Positions 24,983-33,940 of a stretch of 60,572 nucleotides of DNA are shown here, piece by piece. Below the pieces are notes generated by a model. That model did no database searches. It saw nothing but the letters and a program-made list of their open reading frames with translations, and was not told the origin of the DNA. The translations under genes were made by a program, and so were the position numbers. The stretch lies in assembly GCA_029883975.1 (NCBI GenBank), contig JAOUIL010000009.1, positions 1 to 60,572 on the forward strand. The letters run 5' to 3'. This stretch comes from Betaproteobacteria bacterium (GTDB lineage Bacteria; Pseudomonadota; Gammaproteobacteria; Burkholderiales; SG8-39). How positions within the stretch are numbered: position 1 is the first letter of the stretch; the number at the start of each line of letters is the position of its first letter.

Positions 24983-26545
24983 ATGGGCGCTCGCGGGCAC
25001 AAGTTCGGACTCCTGCTATCCGTCACCCTGACTGGCATGGCGGTCCTCGTCGTCGAGATCTCCGCCACGCGCATGCTGGCGCCTTTTTTCGGCAACTCCA
25101 TCTTCACCTTCTCGAGCGTCATCGGCATTGTGCTGGCGGCGCTGAGCCTTGGCTACTACGTCGGCGGCAGGCTCGCCGACCGCAAGCCGTCGGAGGCGTG
25201 GTTCTTCTCCCTAATCGTGGTGTCCGGCTTTTCGGTCCTGGTGCTGCAGGTCCTCAACGCCGTCGTGCTGCCCGCCATCGCCTACAAGCTGTCCATGGTC
25301 AACGGCCCGCTGCTCGTATCCCTGCTGATGTTCTTCGTGCCCGCCCTGTTCCTGGCGATGCTGTCACCGTATGCCATCACGCTCTTGCACGCGCGCGCCA
25401 CGCGCGGCGGCGTGGGCAACGCGTCCGGGCTGGTGTTCTTCTGGTCCACGCTGGGTAGCATTGCGGGCAGCCTGGGTACGGGCTTCCTGCTGATTCCGCA
25501 TTGGGGCATCGGCAGGATCATCGTCGGGGTTGGGGTGGGCCTGGTGCTGCTGGGCGGCGTCGGGCTTCTCATGACGCGCAGGATGCCCGGGGTCGTCCCG
25601 GTCGGGGTGATGCTCCTGGGCCTGATCTCCGGCATGGCGCTGCGGCAGATCGCGGCCGAGGAACGCGCGGACATCGTCTACGCCGCCGACGGGCTGTACG
25701 AAAGGATCGTGATTCGCGACATGCGGCACCAGGGCCGCCCCGTGCGCATCCTGTGGCAGGACCGCAACATGAGCAGCGGCCTGTTGCTGGACGACGGCAG
25801 CATGGCTTTCGAGTACACGAAGTATTTCGAACTGTACCGGCTGTTCACGCCCAGGCTGCAATCCGCGCTGGCAATTGGCGGTGGCGCGTACTCCGTGCCG
25901 CGATCCATCCTGCAGGACGCTCCGCAGGCGATCGTGGACGTGGCGGAGATCGAGCCGTCACTGCATTCGCTGGCGATCCGCTACTTCGAGCTTCCCGACG
26001 ATGCCAGGCTGAGAAACCACGTGATGGACGGGCGCCGCTTCCTGCACGATACGGCCGAGCGCTACGACCTGATCTTCTCGGATGCGTACAGCTCGTTCAT
26101 CTCCATGCAGGTGCAATTCACGACCCGGGAGTTCTTCCAGCTGGCGAAGAGCAGGCTCAACGAGAACGGCGTCCTGATCGCCAACTACTACGGCAGCCTG
26201 TCCGCCGAAACGCGGTCGATGCTCTATTCCGTGCTGAGGACGATGCGCGCGGTCTTTCCGCAGGTGTACGTCATCGCGACGGAGAACCCCGCCAGCGAGA
26301 AGCTGCAGAACTTCATCTTCGTCGCGCACAACGCTTCGCCTCCGGGCCGGCGAACCGACCTGCGGCAGGCGGCGGACATCGAGTTCACCCATCCGGTGCT
26401 GAAAGGGGTCGCCGCTTTGGAGCTGCGCCCGCCGCAGTCGCTACTGGAGTCCTATCCCCTGCTGACCGACGACTTCGCGCCGGTCGAGCATTACGCGGCG
26501 AGCGCGATCCGCCGCTATGCCGCTACCGCGAAGAGAGTGCGCTGA
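24983..26545 (+). CDS. Membrane-fused spermidine-synthase-like protein
   Basis: A 520-residue protein. The N-terminal half has about seven hydrophobic segments (10-235) with the typical EISATRMLAPFFGNSIFTFS and LSLGYYVGGRLADR motifs of MFS-like/SpeE fusion proteins. The C-terminal half (about 250-500) is a Rossmann methyltransferase-like SpeE domain: ALAIGGGAYSVPRSIL for cofactor binding, VDVAEIEPSLHSLA and YDLIFSDAYSSF. Aminopropyl transfer has not been shown for most such fusions, so a polyamine role is only a family-level guess. It ends 10 bases before the convergent barrel gene. Confidence 0.85.
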   Translation: MGARGHKFGLLLSVTLTGMAVLVVEISATRMLAPFFGNSIFTFSSVIGIVLAALSLGYYVGGRLADRKPSEAWFFSLIVVSGFSVLVLQVLNAVVLPAIAYKLSMVNGPLLVSLLMFFVPALFLAMLSPYAITLLHARATRGGVGNASGLVFFWSTLGSIAGSLGTGFLLIPHWGIGRIIVGVGVGLVLLGGVGLLMTRRMPGVVPVGVMLLGLISGMALRQIAAEERADIVYAADGLYERIVIRDMRHQGRPVRILWQDRNMSSGLLLDDGSMAFEYTKYFELYRLFTPRLQSALAIGGGAYSVPRSILQDAPQAIVDVAEIEPSLHSLAIRYFELPDDARLRNHVMDGRRFLHDTAERYDLIFSDAYSSFISMQVQFTTREFFQLAKSRLNENGVLIANYYGSLSAETRSMLYSVLRTMRAVFPQVYVIATENPASEKLQNFIFVAHNASPPGRRTDLRQAADIEFTHPVLKGVAALELRPPQSLLESYPLLTDDFAPVEHYAASAIRRYAATAKRVR

Positions 26546-26554
26546 CGCCGCGCG

Positions 26555-27658
26555 CTACAGGTCGACGCGCAACGTCATGCCGACACCCCATTCCTTGACC
26601 TGTTCCTGCGCCACGCGGGAGCTGAACAGAAAGCTCGCGGTCAGGCCCTTGCCGAAGTGGCGCCAGCCCGCGGTCAGCAGGACGCTGTCGGGGTCGTTGG
26701 CCGGCTGCTCGCCGGTCGCGAACTCCACCTTCAGCGGATCGCGCGTGTTCTCGTACATGGCGCCGAAGAAGGTTTCCGAGGCGCCGGTGCCGTAGGCGGC
26801 CTCGCCGAGGAGGTTCCATTGCTCGACGGTCTGCTTCGAACTGGCGACCGTAGTGCCGATGCTCTCCGTGTAGGCGTCCTGCTCGCGCCGCGTCGCCAAC
26901 GCACCCAGCGATGTCGTCAGCTTCCAGTTGCCTAAGGCCGAGACGTTGGTCAGGTTCAACGAGGCGAAACCGCGCGTCGAGTCAAACGCGCTGTCCACGG
27001 CAATCGTGGTGAACGGTCCGGTGCCCAAGGTCCTGGATTGGCGAGTGTTGAGCTGGCCGTAGCCCAGGCTCAGGTCGATGCTCCAGGTGTCGGACAGCAG
27101 GATGGCAAGGTAGGGGCTGAGGTTGTAGCCGCGCGTCTTTTCGTTGCCGATGTTGAAGTTGGTGACGTAGTTGCTCGCCTCGTAGCCCAGGGCGACACCG
27201 AGGATGTACCTGTCCGAGCGCGTGAAGTCGAAGCCGGCGAGGACGTTCTGGGTCGTGCCATAGAAGCTGGTGCGCCAGAACTCATTCTCCAGGGAGTTGT
27301 ACGTGGTGCTGATCCACAGGCTGCTGCTGTCGCCGCCGAGGCCGCCCGTCGCGCCGGAGGAGCCGCTGGCTTGCGCGAGGTAATTGAAGTCGGTGCGGGA
27401 ATCCGCCCGGTCGTTTGCTGCCAGCAGACGCCCCGCCTGCGTCACCTTGTCGCTCTTCTTGCCGCGACGCTGGCTGAGCATTTGCATGCGGATCGTGCTG
27501 GCGATCGGCTGCACCTGCGCCTCGAGCGTGGTGGCCTCGGTGATGCTGCTGCTGGGAGCCAACTGCTCCTGGATCTCGATCAGCGTGAAAGCCAGCGCAG
27601 TGCTGCCGTACAACAGTAATGCGCATCCGAGGATGCTGTTGAGGGTCTTCCGCAGCAC
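26555..27658 (-). CDS. Outer-membrane beta-barrel protein, autotransporter-barrel-like
   Basis: A 367-residue protein. GTG 27658 gives a signal peptide (LRKTLNSILGCALLLYGSTALA). A polar region follows (about 25-115), then about 12 alternating strands to the C-terminus with periodic aromatic girdles (GVALGYEASNY, WSIDLSLGYGQLN, WKLTTSLGALATRR, WNLLGEAAYG) ending in GVGMTLRVDL. This is the profile of an autotransporter-type barrel with little passenger. Function unknown. The frame is open to 27730 upstream but that part lacks signal-peptide character. GC is visibly lower than in neighbouring genes. Confidence 0.72.
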   Translation of the reverse strand: MLRKTLNSILGCALLLYGSTALAFTLIEIQEQLAPSSSITEATTLEAQVQPIASTIRMQMLSQRRGKKSDKVTQAGRLLAANDRADSRTDFNYLAQASGSSGATGGLGGDSSSLWISTTYNSLENEFWRTSFYGTTQNVLAGFDFTRSDRYILGVALGYEASNYVTNFNIGNEKTRGYNLSPYLAILLSDTWSIDLSLGYGQLNTRQSRTLGTGPFTTIAVDSAFDSTRGFASLNLTNVSALGNWKLTTSLGALATRREQDAYTESIGTTVASSKQTVEQWNLLGEAAYGTGASETFFGAMYENTRDPLKVEFATGEQPANDPDSVLLTAGWRHFGKGLTASFLFSSRVAQEQVKEWGVGMTLRVDL

Positions 27659-27742
27659 GGCGTCCTCCCAGACGGTGGATTGGGTCCCTGTAGGCGCGGC
27701 CAGAATAGTCCAAGTCCGGGACAGTGACAATGCGGCGGCCCC

Positions 27743-28543
27743 TCAGGCCGCGCCGATGCGCGCCTCCCGCGGCCGGTGGCCGATGGCGCGCGACACGCGC
27801 TCGGCGGTCTCCTTGATGAGCGGCCCCCAGTGCGGCTTCATGCGGTCGGCGGGCGTCGAGAGCGACAGCGCCGCGATCAGCTGGCCGCTGTCGTCGCGCA
27901 CGCCCGCGGCCACGCAGCGCACGCCGATCTCGGCTTCCTCGTTGTCCGTCGCCCAGCCCTGGCGCTGGAGGCGCTCGAGCTCGCGCTCGAGCTGCTGCAC
28001 GTTGGTGATGGTATTGCGCGTGTGCGCCGCCAGCCCGGTGCGCTTGGCGTAATCGCGTAACCGCGCGAAGCCGTCTTCCAGCAGGAAGAGCTTGCCTGCG
28101 GCCGTGACATGCAGCGGCGCGCGCGCGCCGATGGCATGCACGATGCGCATCGCCGAGCGGCCCGAGGAGGTGCGCTCGACGTACACGATCTCGTCGTCAT
28201 GGCGCACGGAGAGGTTCACCGTCTCGCCGGTCTGCGCGTGCAGCTCGCGCATCACCGGCAGCGCCAGCTCGCGCACGCTGATCCTCGAGCGCACGCGGTT
28301 GCCGAGCTCGAGCAGGCGCATGCCCAGCCGGTAGCTGCCGGGATCCAGCCGATCCACGAGGCGCCCGCCCGCCATTGCCGAGAGGATGCGGTGCGCCGTG
28401 GACGGATGCAGCCCCGCGTACTGCGCGACCTGCTTCAGCCCGAGCGGCTCGGGATGATCGCCGAGCACGTCGAGCAGCTTCATCATCCGGTCGATGACCT
28501 GGATCGGTCCCTTCGCGTCGTCCTTGGCCGCCATGCGGGCCAT
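27743..28543 (-). CDS. IclR-family transcriptional regulator
   Basis: A 266-residue regulator with an N-terminal winged helix (about 15-75: GLKQVAQYAGLHPSTAHRIL is the helix-turn-helix) and a C-terminal IclR effector domain (about 85-255; TVNLSVRHDDEIVYVER, APLHVTAAGKLFL, IGVRCVAAGVRD). It is divergent from the 2-hydroxyacid oxidase gene with only 32 bases between the starts, so it probably controls that gene and itself. Effectors of the family are usually small carboxylates, which fits a hydroxyacid substrate next door. Confidence 0.92.
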   Translation of the reverse strand: MARMAAKDDAKGPIQVIDRMMKLLDVLGDHPEPLGLKQVAQYAGLHPSTAHRILSAMAGGRLVDRLDPGSYRLGMRLLELGNRVRSRISVRELALPVMRELHAQTGETVNLSVRHDDEIVYVERTSSGRSAMRIVHAIGARAPLHVTAAGKLFLLEDGFARLRDYAKRTGLAAHTRNTITNVQQLERELERLQRQGWATDNEEAEIGVRCVAAGVRDDSGQLIAALSLSTPADRMKPHWGPLIKETAERVSRAIGHRPREARIGAA

Positions 28544-28547
28544 TCTA

Positions 28548-28562
28548 TCTCACGATGTGAAA
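28548..28562. promoter_or_regulatory. Candidate IclR operator in the divergent gap
   Basis: TCTCACGATGTGAAA: an imperfect dyad (TCTCAC / GTGAAA, five of six positions symmetric) in the 32-base gap between the IclR gene and the 2-hydroxyacid oxidase gene. It is the only symmetric, AT-richer element there. Binding is inference. Confidence 0.4.
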
Positions 28563-28575
28563 TGCGCATGCTAGT

Positions 28576-29724
28576 ATGGCGCGCATGCCGGTCGTCACCT
28601 GCGTTGAAGATTTGCGCCAGATGGCGCGCAGGCGCGTCGCCAAGGCGGTGTTCGATTACGTGGAGCGCGGCTCGTACGACGAGCAGACGCTGCGCGCCAA
28701 CCGTGCCGATCTGGAGGCGCTGCATTTCCGCCAGCGCGTGGCGATCGACGTCGACAAGCGCTCCACGCGCACCACGATGGCGGGCCAGGAGGTGACGATG
28801 CCGGTGGCGATCGCGCCGGTCGGCCTCACGGGCCTCAACTGGGCGGACGGCGAGATCCTCGGCGCGCGCGCCGCCCAAAGATTCGGCATCCCGTTCACGC
28901 TCTCGACGATGTCCATCTGCTCGATCGAGGACGTGGCGGGCGCGGTCGAAAAGCCCTTCTGGTACCAGCTGTACGTGTTCCGCGACCGCGGCTTCGCTGC
29001 CTCGCTCATCGAGCGCGCGAAGGCCGCCAGATGTTCGGCGCTCGTCCTGACGCTCGACCTGCAGATCCAGGGCCAGCGCCACATGGACCTGAAGAACGGC
29101 CTCACGGTGCCGCCACGGCTCACGTTCGGCACGATGCTCGACGTGATGCGCAAGCCCGGCTGGGCGCTCAACGTGATCGGCGGGCGGCGCAAGTCGTTCG
29201 GCAACCTGGAGGGCCAGATCAAGGGCGCCGACACGCTGCTCACGCTCGCGCAGTGGATCGCCGGCCAGTTCGACCCGACGCTGTCCTGGAAGGACGTGGA
29301 GTGGGTGAAGAAGCTCTGGGGCGGGAAGCTCATCCTCAAGGGCATCCTCGACGCCGAGGACGCGAAGATCGCCGCTTCCACCGGCGCAGACGCCCTCATC
29401 GTTTCCAATCACGGCGGCCGGCAGCTCGATGGCACCGTGTCCTCGATCCGCGCGCTGCCCGAGGTCGCTCAGGCCGTGGGCGACAAGATCGAGGTGTGGT
29501 TCGACGGCGGCATCCGCTCGGGCCAGGACGTGCTGCGTGCGCTCGCGCTCGGCGCGCGCGGCACGATGATCGGCAAGTCCTTCGCCTACGGCCTGGGCGC
29601 GATGGGCGAGGCGGGCGTCACCAAGGTGCTGGAGATCCTGCAGAAGGAGCTCGACGTCACCATGGCGCTCTGCGGCCTGCGCGACGTCAAGGACGCGAGG
29701 CCGTCGATCCTGCGCGGCGCCTAG
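28576..29724 (+). CDS. FMN-dependent alpha-hydroxy-acid oxidase/dehydrogenase, LldD/glycolate-oxidase family
   Basis: A 382-residue TIM-barrel flavoenzyme oxidising an (S)-2-hydroxyacid to the 2-oxoacid. Conserved points: MPVAIAPVGLTGL (FMN site), YQLYVFRDRG, TLDLQIQGQR, the active-site base His279 in SNHGGRQLDG, and FDGGIRSGQDVLRALALGA for phosphate binding. The length and insert fit LldD-type L-lactate dehydrogenase, but mandelate or other hydroxyacids are possible. ATG 28585 (MPVV) is an alternative start. Its last 38 bases overlap the 3' end of mnmC on the opposite strand. Expected to be controlled by the divergent IclR protein. Confidence 0.9.
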   Translation: MARMPVVTCVEDLRQMARRRVAKAVFDYVERGSYDEQTLRANRADLEALHFRQRVAIDVDKRSTRTTMAGQEVTMPVAIAPVGLTGLNWADGEILGARAAQRFGIPFTLSTMSICSIEDVAGAVEKPFWYQLYVFRDRGFAASLIERAKAARCSALVLTLDLQIQGQRHMDLKNGLTVPPRLTFGTMLDVMRKPGWALNVIGGRRKSFGNLEGQIKGADTLLTLAQWIAGQFDPTLSWKDVEWVKKLWGGKLILKGILDAEDAKIAASTGADALIVSNHGGRQLDGTVSSIRALPEVAQAVGDKIEVWFDGGIRSGQDVLRALALGARGTMIGKSFAYGLGAMGEAGVTKVLEILQKELDVTMALCGLRDVKDARPSILRGA

Positions 29725-31561
29725 CCTTCAGGGCGAATCGTGCGGGCGCGAGCGCGTCCGCGAGGGCCACTTCCAGCGGCAGGGGCTCACCCTCCATCTG
29801 GCTGGCGAGCAGCTCCGCTCCCAGCCCTGCCCACAGCAGCCCGCGCGAGCCGAAGGCGAGCGCGCCGTACAGCCCAGGCGCCTGCTCGAGCGGCCCGACC
29901 AGCGGCAGCCGGTCGCGCGCCACGGTGCGAAACGACGTGCGGCCGGCGAGCTGCCGCGGATCGAACTCCGCCGAGGCGCCGGGCACGATGCGCTCCAGGC
30001 GTTCGAGATTTCCTTCATGGCTTTCGGCGCGCACCGATGGGTCGGTGTCGTCCAGGTCGAAGCTCGCGCCGGTGACCGTAATGCCCTCGATGGGCGGCAG
30101 CACCATGCCGCCGCGCAGCAGCACGCAGCGCAGCGTCCCGATGGGCGGCAGATACGTGAGCTGGCCGCGCACGCGGCGCAGGCGGATATGCTCGGAAGGC
30201 GCGAGGCGCATCGCGTCCGCCGCGTTGGCCAGCACGATCGCGCCCGCTTCTACGATCGACTCGCCCTCGCGATCGCGCAGGATCCAGCGCGTCCCCGCCT
30301 GCTCCAGCGCAGCGACCTCGCGGCCGGCGAGCAGCCGTGCGCCCGAGCGCCGGAGGAGCGCGCGCGCATAGCTGCGCGGCCGGATCCAGCCAGCCTCGGG
30401 AAACCACAGCCCGCCGGCGGCCACCTTCACGCCGGCGCAGGCGCTCGCCTGGCGGGCGTCGAGCCGTTGCGCGTAGTCGAGCGGCGGCGCGAGCGCCTCG
30501 AGGGCGGCTTGTTGTGCAGCTTCCTCGCGCGCGTCGCGCGCGAGCTGCAGCACGCCGCAGCGCCGCCACTCCGGCGCCGCGCCGATGGCGTCGAACTGGC
30601 GCCAGTGCTCGAGCAGATAGGTGAACGCGGCGCGCGTCAGACGCGCGAGGTGGCTGTCATCGGAGGACAGCACGGGGTGAAAGGTGCCGGCGTGATTGCC
30701 CGAGGCTTCGAGCGCGGGCTCCAGGTGCCGCTCGACGAGTGTCACTTCCCAGCCGCGCGCCGCCAGGCGCTCGCCCACGGCCGCGCCGGCGATGCCCGCG
30801 CCGACCACCGCAGCCGAGCGCTCCGCCGGTCGCGGCGGCGGCGGCCGCAGCGACCGTGGCGGGACGAACCGCGCGACCAGCATCTCGCTCTTTCTCGCGA
30901 AGCCCCTGCGCTTCTCGGCGGCGAAGCCCGCCGCGCGCAGGCTCTCGCGTACCGGGGTCGCCACGCTCCAGGTGGCGGCGGTCGCGCCCGGCGCGCACAA
31001 CCGCGCCACCGCCTTCATCAGCTCGGGCGACCACATGTCCGGGTTCTTGGCCGGTGCGAAGCCGTCGAGAAACACGGCGTCGGCAGCTAGGCGCAGCTGT
31101 GGCAGCAATGCCGCTGCGTCGCCGAAGGCGAGCGTCAGGACGACGCGACCCTGGGCGAACTCGAGCCGGTGCAGTCCCGGCACCAGCATCGGCCACGCGT
31201 CGCGCAGCTCGCTGGCGAGCGGCGCGAGATCGGCGTGCGGCGCGTGCAGCACGGCCAGGTCCTGCGCGCTGAACGGGTGCTTCTCGACCGACACGAAGTG
31301 CAGGCGCGCGCTGCGCCGCGGGTCCTCCTGCCAGGCGTGCCAGGCGGCGAGGAACGACAGCCCGAAGCCGAAACCCGTCTCGAGGATGGTGAAGCGCGCC
31401 GCGTCCTGCCAGCGCGCGGGCAGGCCGTTGCCCGCCAGGAACACGTGATGCGCTTGCGCGGCGCCGCCGTCGGCGCTGTGATAGACGTCGTCGTAGTCGG
31501 GCGAGAACGGCGTGCCGTCCGCGGCGAAGGCGAGGCGGGCGGGAATGAGCGGGTCGGTCAC
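29687..31561 (-). CDS. mnmC: Bifunctional tRNA 5-methylaminomethyl-2-thiouridine biosynthesis protein
   Basis: A 624-residue fusion that completes mnm5s2U at the wobble position of tRNA. N-terminal SAM methyltransferase (about 1-235: FSPDYDDVYHS, FTILETGFGFGLSF, AVFLDGFAPAKNPDMW) and C-terminal FAD oxidoreductase (about 245-610: AAVVGAGIAGAAVGERLA dinucleotide motif, GNHAGTFHPVLS, RTSFRTVARDRLPLVG). The usual length is about 660. GTG 31561 is taken because the protein opens in the standard way (DPLIPARLAFAADGTPFS); further upstream the frame is shadow. The 3' end runs 38 bases into the convergent oxidase gene. Confidence 0.94.
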   Translation of the reverse strand: MTDPLIPARLAFAADGTPFSPDYDDVYHSADGGAAQAHHVFLAGNGLPARWQDAARFTILETGFGFGLSFLAAWHAWQEDPRRSARLHFVSVEKHPFSAQDLAVLHAPHADLAPLASELRDAWPMLVPGLHRLEFAQGRVVLTLAFGDAAALLPQLRLAADAVFLDGFAPAKNPDMWSPELMKAVARLCAPGATAATWSVATPVRESLRAAGFAAEKRRGFARKSEMLVARFVPPRSLRPPPPRPAERSAAVVGAGIAGAAVGERLAARGWEVTLVERHLEPALEASGNHAGTFHPVLSSDDSHLARLTRAAFTYLLEHWRQFDAIGAAPEWRRCGVLQLARDAREEAAQQAALEALAPPLDYAQRLDARQASACAGVKVAAGGLWFPEAGWIRPRSYARALLRRSGARLLAGREVAALEQAGTRWILRDREGESIVEAGAIVLANAADAMRLAPSEHIRLRRVRGQLTYLPPIGTLRCVLLRGGMVLPPIEGITVTGASFDLDDTDPSVRAESHEGNLERLERIVPGASAEFDPRQLAGRTSFRTVARDRLPLVGPLEQAPGLYGALAFGSRGLLWAGLGAELLASQMEGEPLPLEVALADALAPARFALKARRRAGSTASRP

Positions 31562-31609
31562 GTGGCGAGTATATCGGCGTAGAATTTTCAGCCTTCGCCG
31601 GAGTGCCCG

Positions 31610-33115
31610 ATGAACAAGCCCGCAGACCTCAAGCTCGCCACCGTCCCCTGCTGGATCGGAGGGAAGCCCGTCATCCCTGCCGGACGCATGGGCGACGTGT
31701 ACAACCCCGCCACCGGTCGCGTGAGCAAGCAGGTGCCCTATTGCGATGCGGCGACCATCGACGCCGCGGTCAAGGCCGCGGCCGCCGCGCTTCCCGAGTG
31801 GCGGGATGCCTCGATCCTGCGCCGCGCGCGTGTCATGCAGAAGTACCTGCAGCTCCTGCAGGCGCAGCACAAGGACATCGCGCGCCTCATCACCGAGGAG
31901 CACGGCAAGACGCTGCCCGACGCGATGGGCTCGGTGCAGCGCGGCATCGAGGTGGTGGAGTTCGTCTGCGGCATCCCGCAGCTCCTCAAGGGCGAATACT
32001 CGGAGAACGTCGGCACCGCGGTGGACACGCACACCGTGCGCCAGCCGGTCGGCGTGTGCGCGGGCATCACGCCGTTCAACTTCCCGGCGATGGTGCCGAT
32101 GTGGATGTTCCCGGTGGCCATCGCCTGCGGCAACACCTTCATCCTCAAGGTTTCGGAGAAGGTGCCCTCGGCCGCGGTGCGCATGGCGCAGCTTTTCAAG
32201 GAGGCGGGACTGCCCGACGGCGTGTTCAACGTGGTGCACGGCGACAAGGCGGCGGTGGACGCGATCCTCGCGCACCCCGGGATCGCGGCGGTCTCGTTCG
32301 TCGGTTCCACCCCGATCGCGAAGTACATCTACGAGACCTGCGCGAGGAACGGCAAGCGCGTGCAGGCGTTGGGCGGCGCGAAGAACCACGCCGTGGTGCT
32401 GCCGGACGCCGATCTCGAGTTCGCGGCCGACGCGCTGATCGGCGCGGGCTACGGCTCGGCAGGCGAGCGGTGCATGGCAATCTCCGCGGTGGTTGCCGTG
32501 GGCGCAGCGGCCGACCCGCTGGTGAAGCTGCTGGAGAAGAAAGCAAAGGCCATCAAGGTAGGCCCGGGTGATGCCGACGGCATTGACATGGGGCCGCTGG
32601 TCACCGCGCAGCACCGCGACAAGGTCGCGGGCTACATCGACAAAGGCAAGAGCGAAGGCGCGAAGGCCGTGGTGGACGGCAGCGTGCCGCCGGTGAAGGA
32701 GGGATTCTTCCTCGGCACCACGCTGTTCGATCACGTGAAGCCCGAGATGCAGGTGTACAAGGACGAGATCTTCGGACCGGTGCTGGTCGTGCTGCGCGTC
32801 GAGACGCTGGAAGAGGCGATCGCGCTCATCAACCGCAACCCCTACGCCAACGGCACCGCGATCTTCACCGAGTCGGGCGGCGCGGCACGGCGCTTCGAGA
32901 ACGAGGTGCAGGTGGGCATGATCGGCGTCAACGTGCCGATTCCCGTGCCGGTGGCGTTCTACTCGTTCGGCGGCTGGAAGAACTCGCTGTTCGGCGACCT
33001 GCACGTGCACGGCCTGGAGGGCGTCAAGTTCTACACGCGCACCAAGGTGGTGACCACGCGCTGGCCGCACCAGGACACGCCGGCGCCCGGCTTCCACATG
33101 CCGACGCTGGGCTGA
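31610..33115 (+). CDS. mmsA: CoA-acylating methylmalonate-semialdehyde dehydrogenase
   Basis: A 501-residue aldehyde dehydrogenase that converts methylmalonate or malonate semialdehyde plus CoA to propionyl- or acetyl-CoA with NAD. Family marks: MGDVYNPATGRVSKQVPYCD, TPFNFPAMVPMWMFPVA, FVGSTPIAKYIYE, GGAKNHAVVLPDADLE and catalytic Cys288 in GSAGERCMAIS. The general-base Glu of ordinary ALDHs is absent (GGAKNH), as expected for the CoA-dependent group. A TAGAAT -10-like hexamer lies at 31580-31585, 25 bases upstream. Usual context is valine or inositol catabolism; here two SDR genes follow closely. Confidence 0.94.
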   Translation: MNKPADLKLATVPCWIGGKPVIPAGRMGDVYNPATGRVSKQVPYCDAATIDAAVKAAAAALPEWRDASILRRARVMQKYLQLLQAQHKDIARLITEEHGKTLPDAMGSVQRGIEVVEFVCGIPQLLKGEYSENVGTAVDTHTVRQPVGVCAGITPFNFPAMVPMWMFPVAIACGNTFILKVSEKVPSAAVRMAQLFKEAGLPDGVFNVVHGDKAAVDAILAHPGIAAVSFVGSTPIAKYIYETCARNGKRVQALGGAKNHAVVLPDADLEFAADALIGAGYGSAGERCMAISAVVAVGAAADPLVKLLEKKAKAIKVGPGDADGIDMGPLVTAQHRDKVAGYIDKGKSEGAKAVVDGSVPPVKEGFFLGTTLFDHVKPEMQVYKDEIFGPVLVVLRVETLEEAIALINRNPYANGTAIFTESGGAARRFENEVQVGMIGVNVPIPVPVAFYSFGGWKNSLFGDLHVHGLEGVKFYTRTKVVTTRWPHQDTPAPGFHMPTLG

Positions 33116-33125
33116 AGAGCCGGGC

Positions 33126-33926
33126 TTGGCGGACCGGCTGAAAGGCAAGGCGGCGCTCGTCCTCGGCGCCGGCTCGGTGGGCGAGGGCATCGGCAACGGC
33201 CGCGCGATCGCAGCGCTCTTTGCGCGCGAAGGCGCGCGCGTGGCGGGAGCGGACGTCCGCCTGGCGGCGGCGCAGGAAACGGCGCGCCTGATCGCCGGCG
33301 AAGGCGGAAAGATGCTCGCGCTGGAGGCCGACGTGACGAAGGAGGTCGACCTGCGGCGCACGGTGGACGCGACGCTGAAGGCTTTTGGCCGCATTGACAT
33401 CCTCGTGAACAACGTCGGCGGCAGCATCCCGGGCGATGCCGAGCAGATCACGCCCGAAGCCTGGCGCGAGCAGTTCGAGTACAACCTGCACTACGTCTAC
33501 CACTCGACGCGCCTCGTCGCACCCTTGATGGCGAAGCAGGGCGGCGGCGCGATCGTCAACATCTCCTCGATCGCCGGCCTGCGGCACCTGGGCAACGAGC
33601 TCGCCGCCTATGCGGCTTCCAAGGCCGGCCTGCAGCATTTCTCGCGCGTGTGCGCCGTGCGCTACGCGCCGCAGGGCGTGCGCGTGAACACCGTGATCCC
33701 GGGACTCATGAATACGCCGCTGGTTGCGGAGCGCCTCGCCAAATCGCAGGCGGGAGGCGACGCGGAGGCGCTCATCGCGAAGCGCAATGCGCGCACGCCC
33801 GCCGGCAGGATGGGCGACGCCTGGGACGTGGCCTGGGCTGTGGTGTACCTCGCCTCCGACGAGGCGAAGTTCGTCACCGGCGCCGAGATCGTCGTCGATG
33901 GCGCGCTGACAGCCACGATTCGCTGA
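33126..33926 (+). CDS. SDR-family oxidoreductase
   Basis: A 266-residue short-chain dehydrogenase with nucleotide motif GAGSVGEGIGNG (a variant of TGxxxGIG with an insertion), NNVGG, catalytic Ser in NISSIAG and YAASK. The TTG at 33126 is the only start giving the full first strand. It begins 10 bases after mmsA and 14 bases before the next SDR, so the three genes look like an operon. The GAGSVGEGIGNG form occurs in SDRs from catabolic loci; the substrate is unknown but a hydroxyacid or sugar-acid step would fit the neighbouring genes. Confidence 0.88.
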   Translation: MADRLKGKAALVLGAGSVGEGIGNGRAIAALFAREGARVAGADVRLAAAQETARLIAGEGGKMLALEADVTKEVDLRRTVDATLKAFGRIDILVNNVGGSIPGDAEQITPEAWREQFEYNLHYVYHSTRLVAPLMAKQGGGAIVNISSIAGLRHLGNELAAYAASKAGLQHFSRVCAVRYAPQGVRVNTVIPGLMNTPLVAERLAKSQAGGDAEALIAKRNARTPAGRMGDAWDVAWAVVYLASDEAKFVTGAEIVVDGALTATIR

Positions 33927-33940
33927 AAGGAGACGTTCGC

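Noticed and set aside
28572-28577. TAGTAT as a -10 for the hydroxyacid oxidase
   Set aside because: It overlaps the ATG at 28576 and has no -35 at the right distance; it could work only with a leaderless start at 28585.
31562-33484. Long upstream extension of the mnmC frame across mmsA
   Set aside because: The extension is antisense to the clear MmsA protein and has shadow composition; MnmC begins at GTG 31561 with its usual N-terminus.
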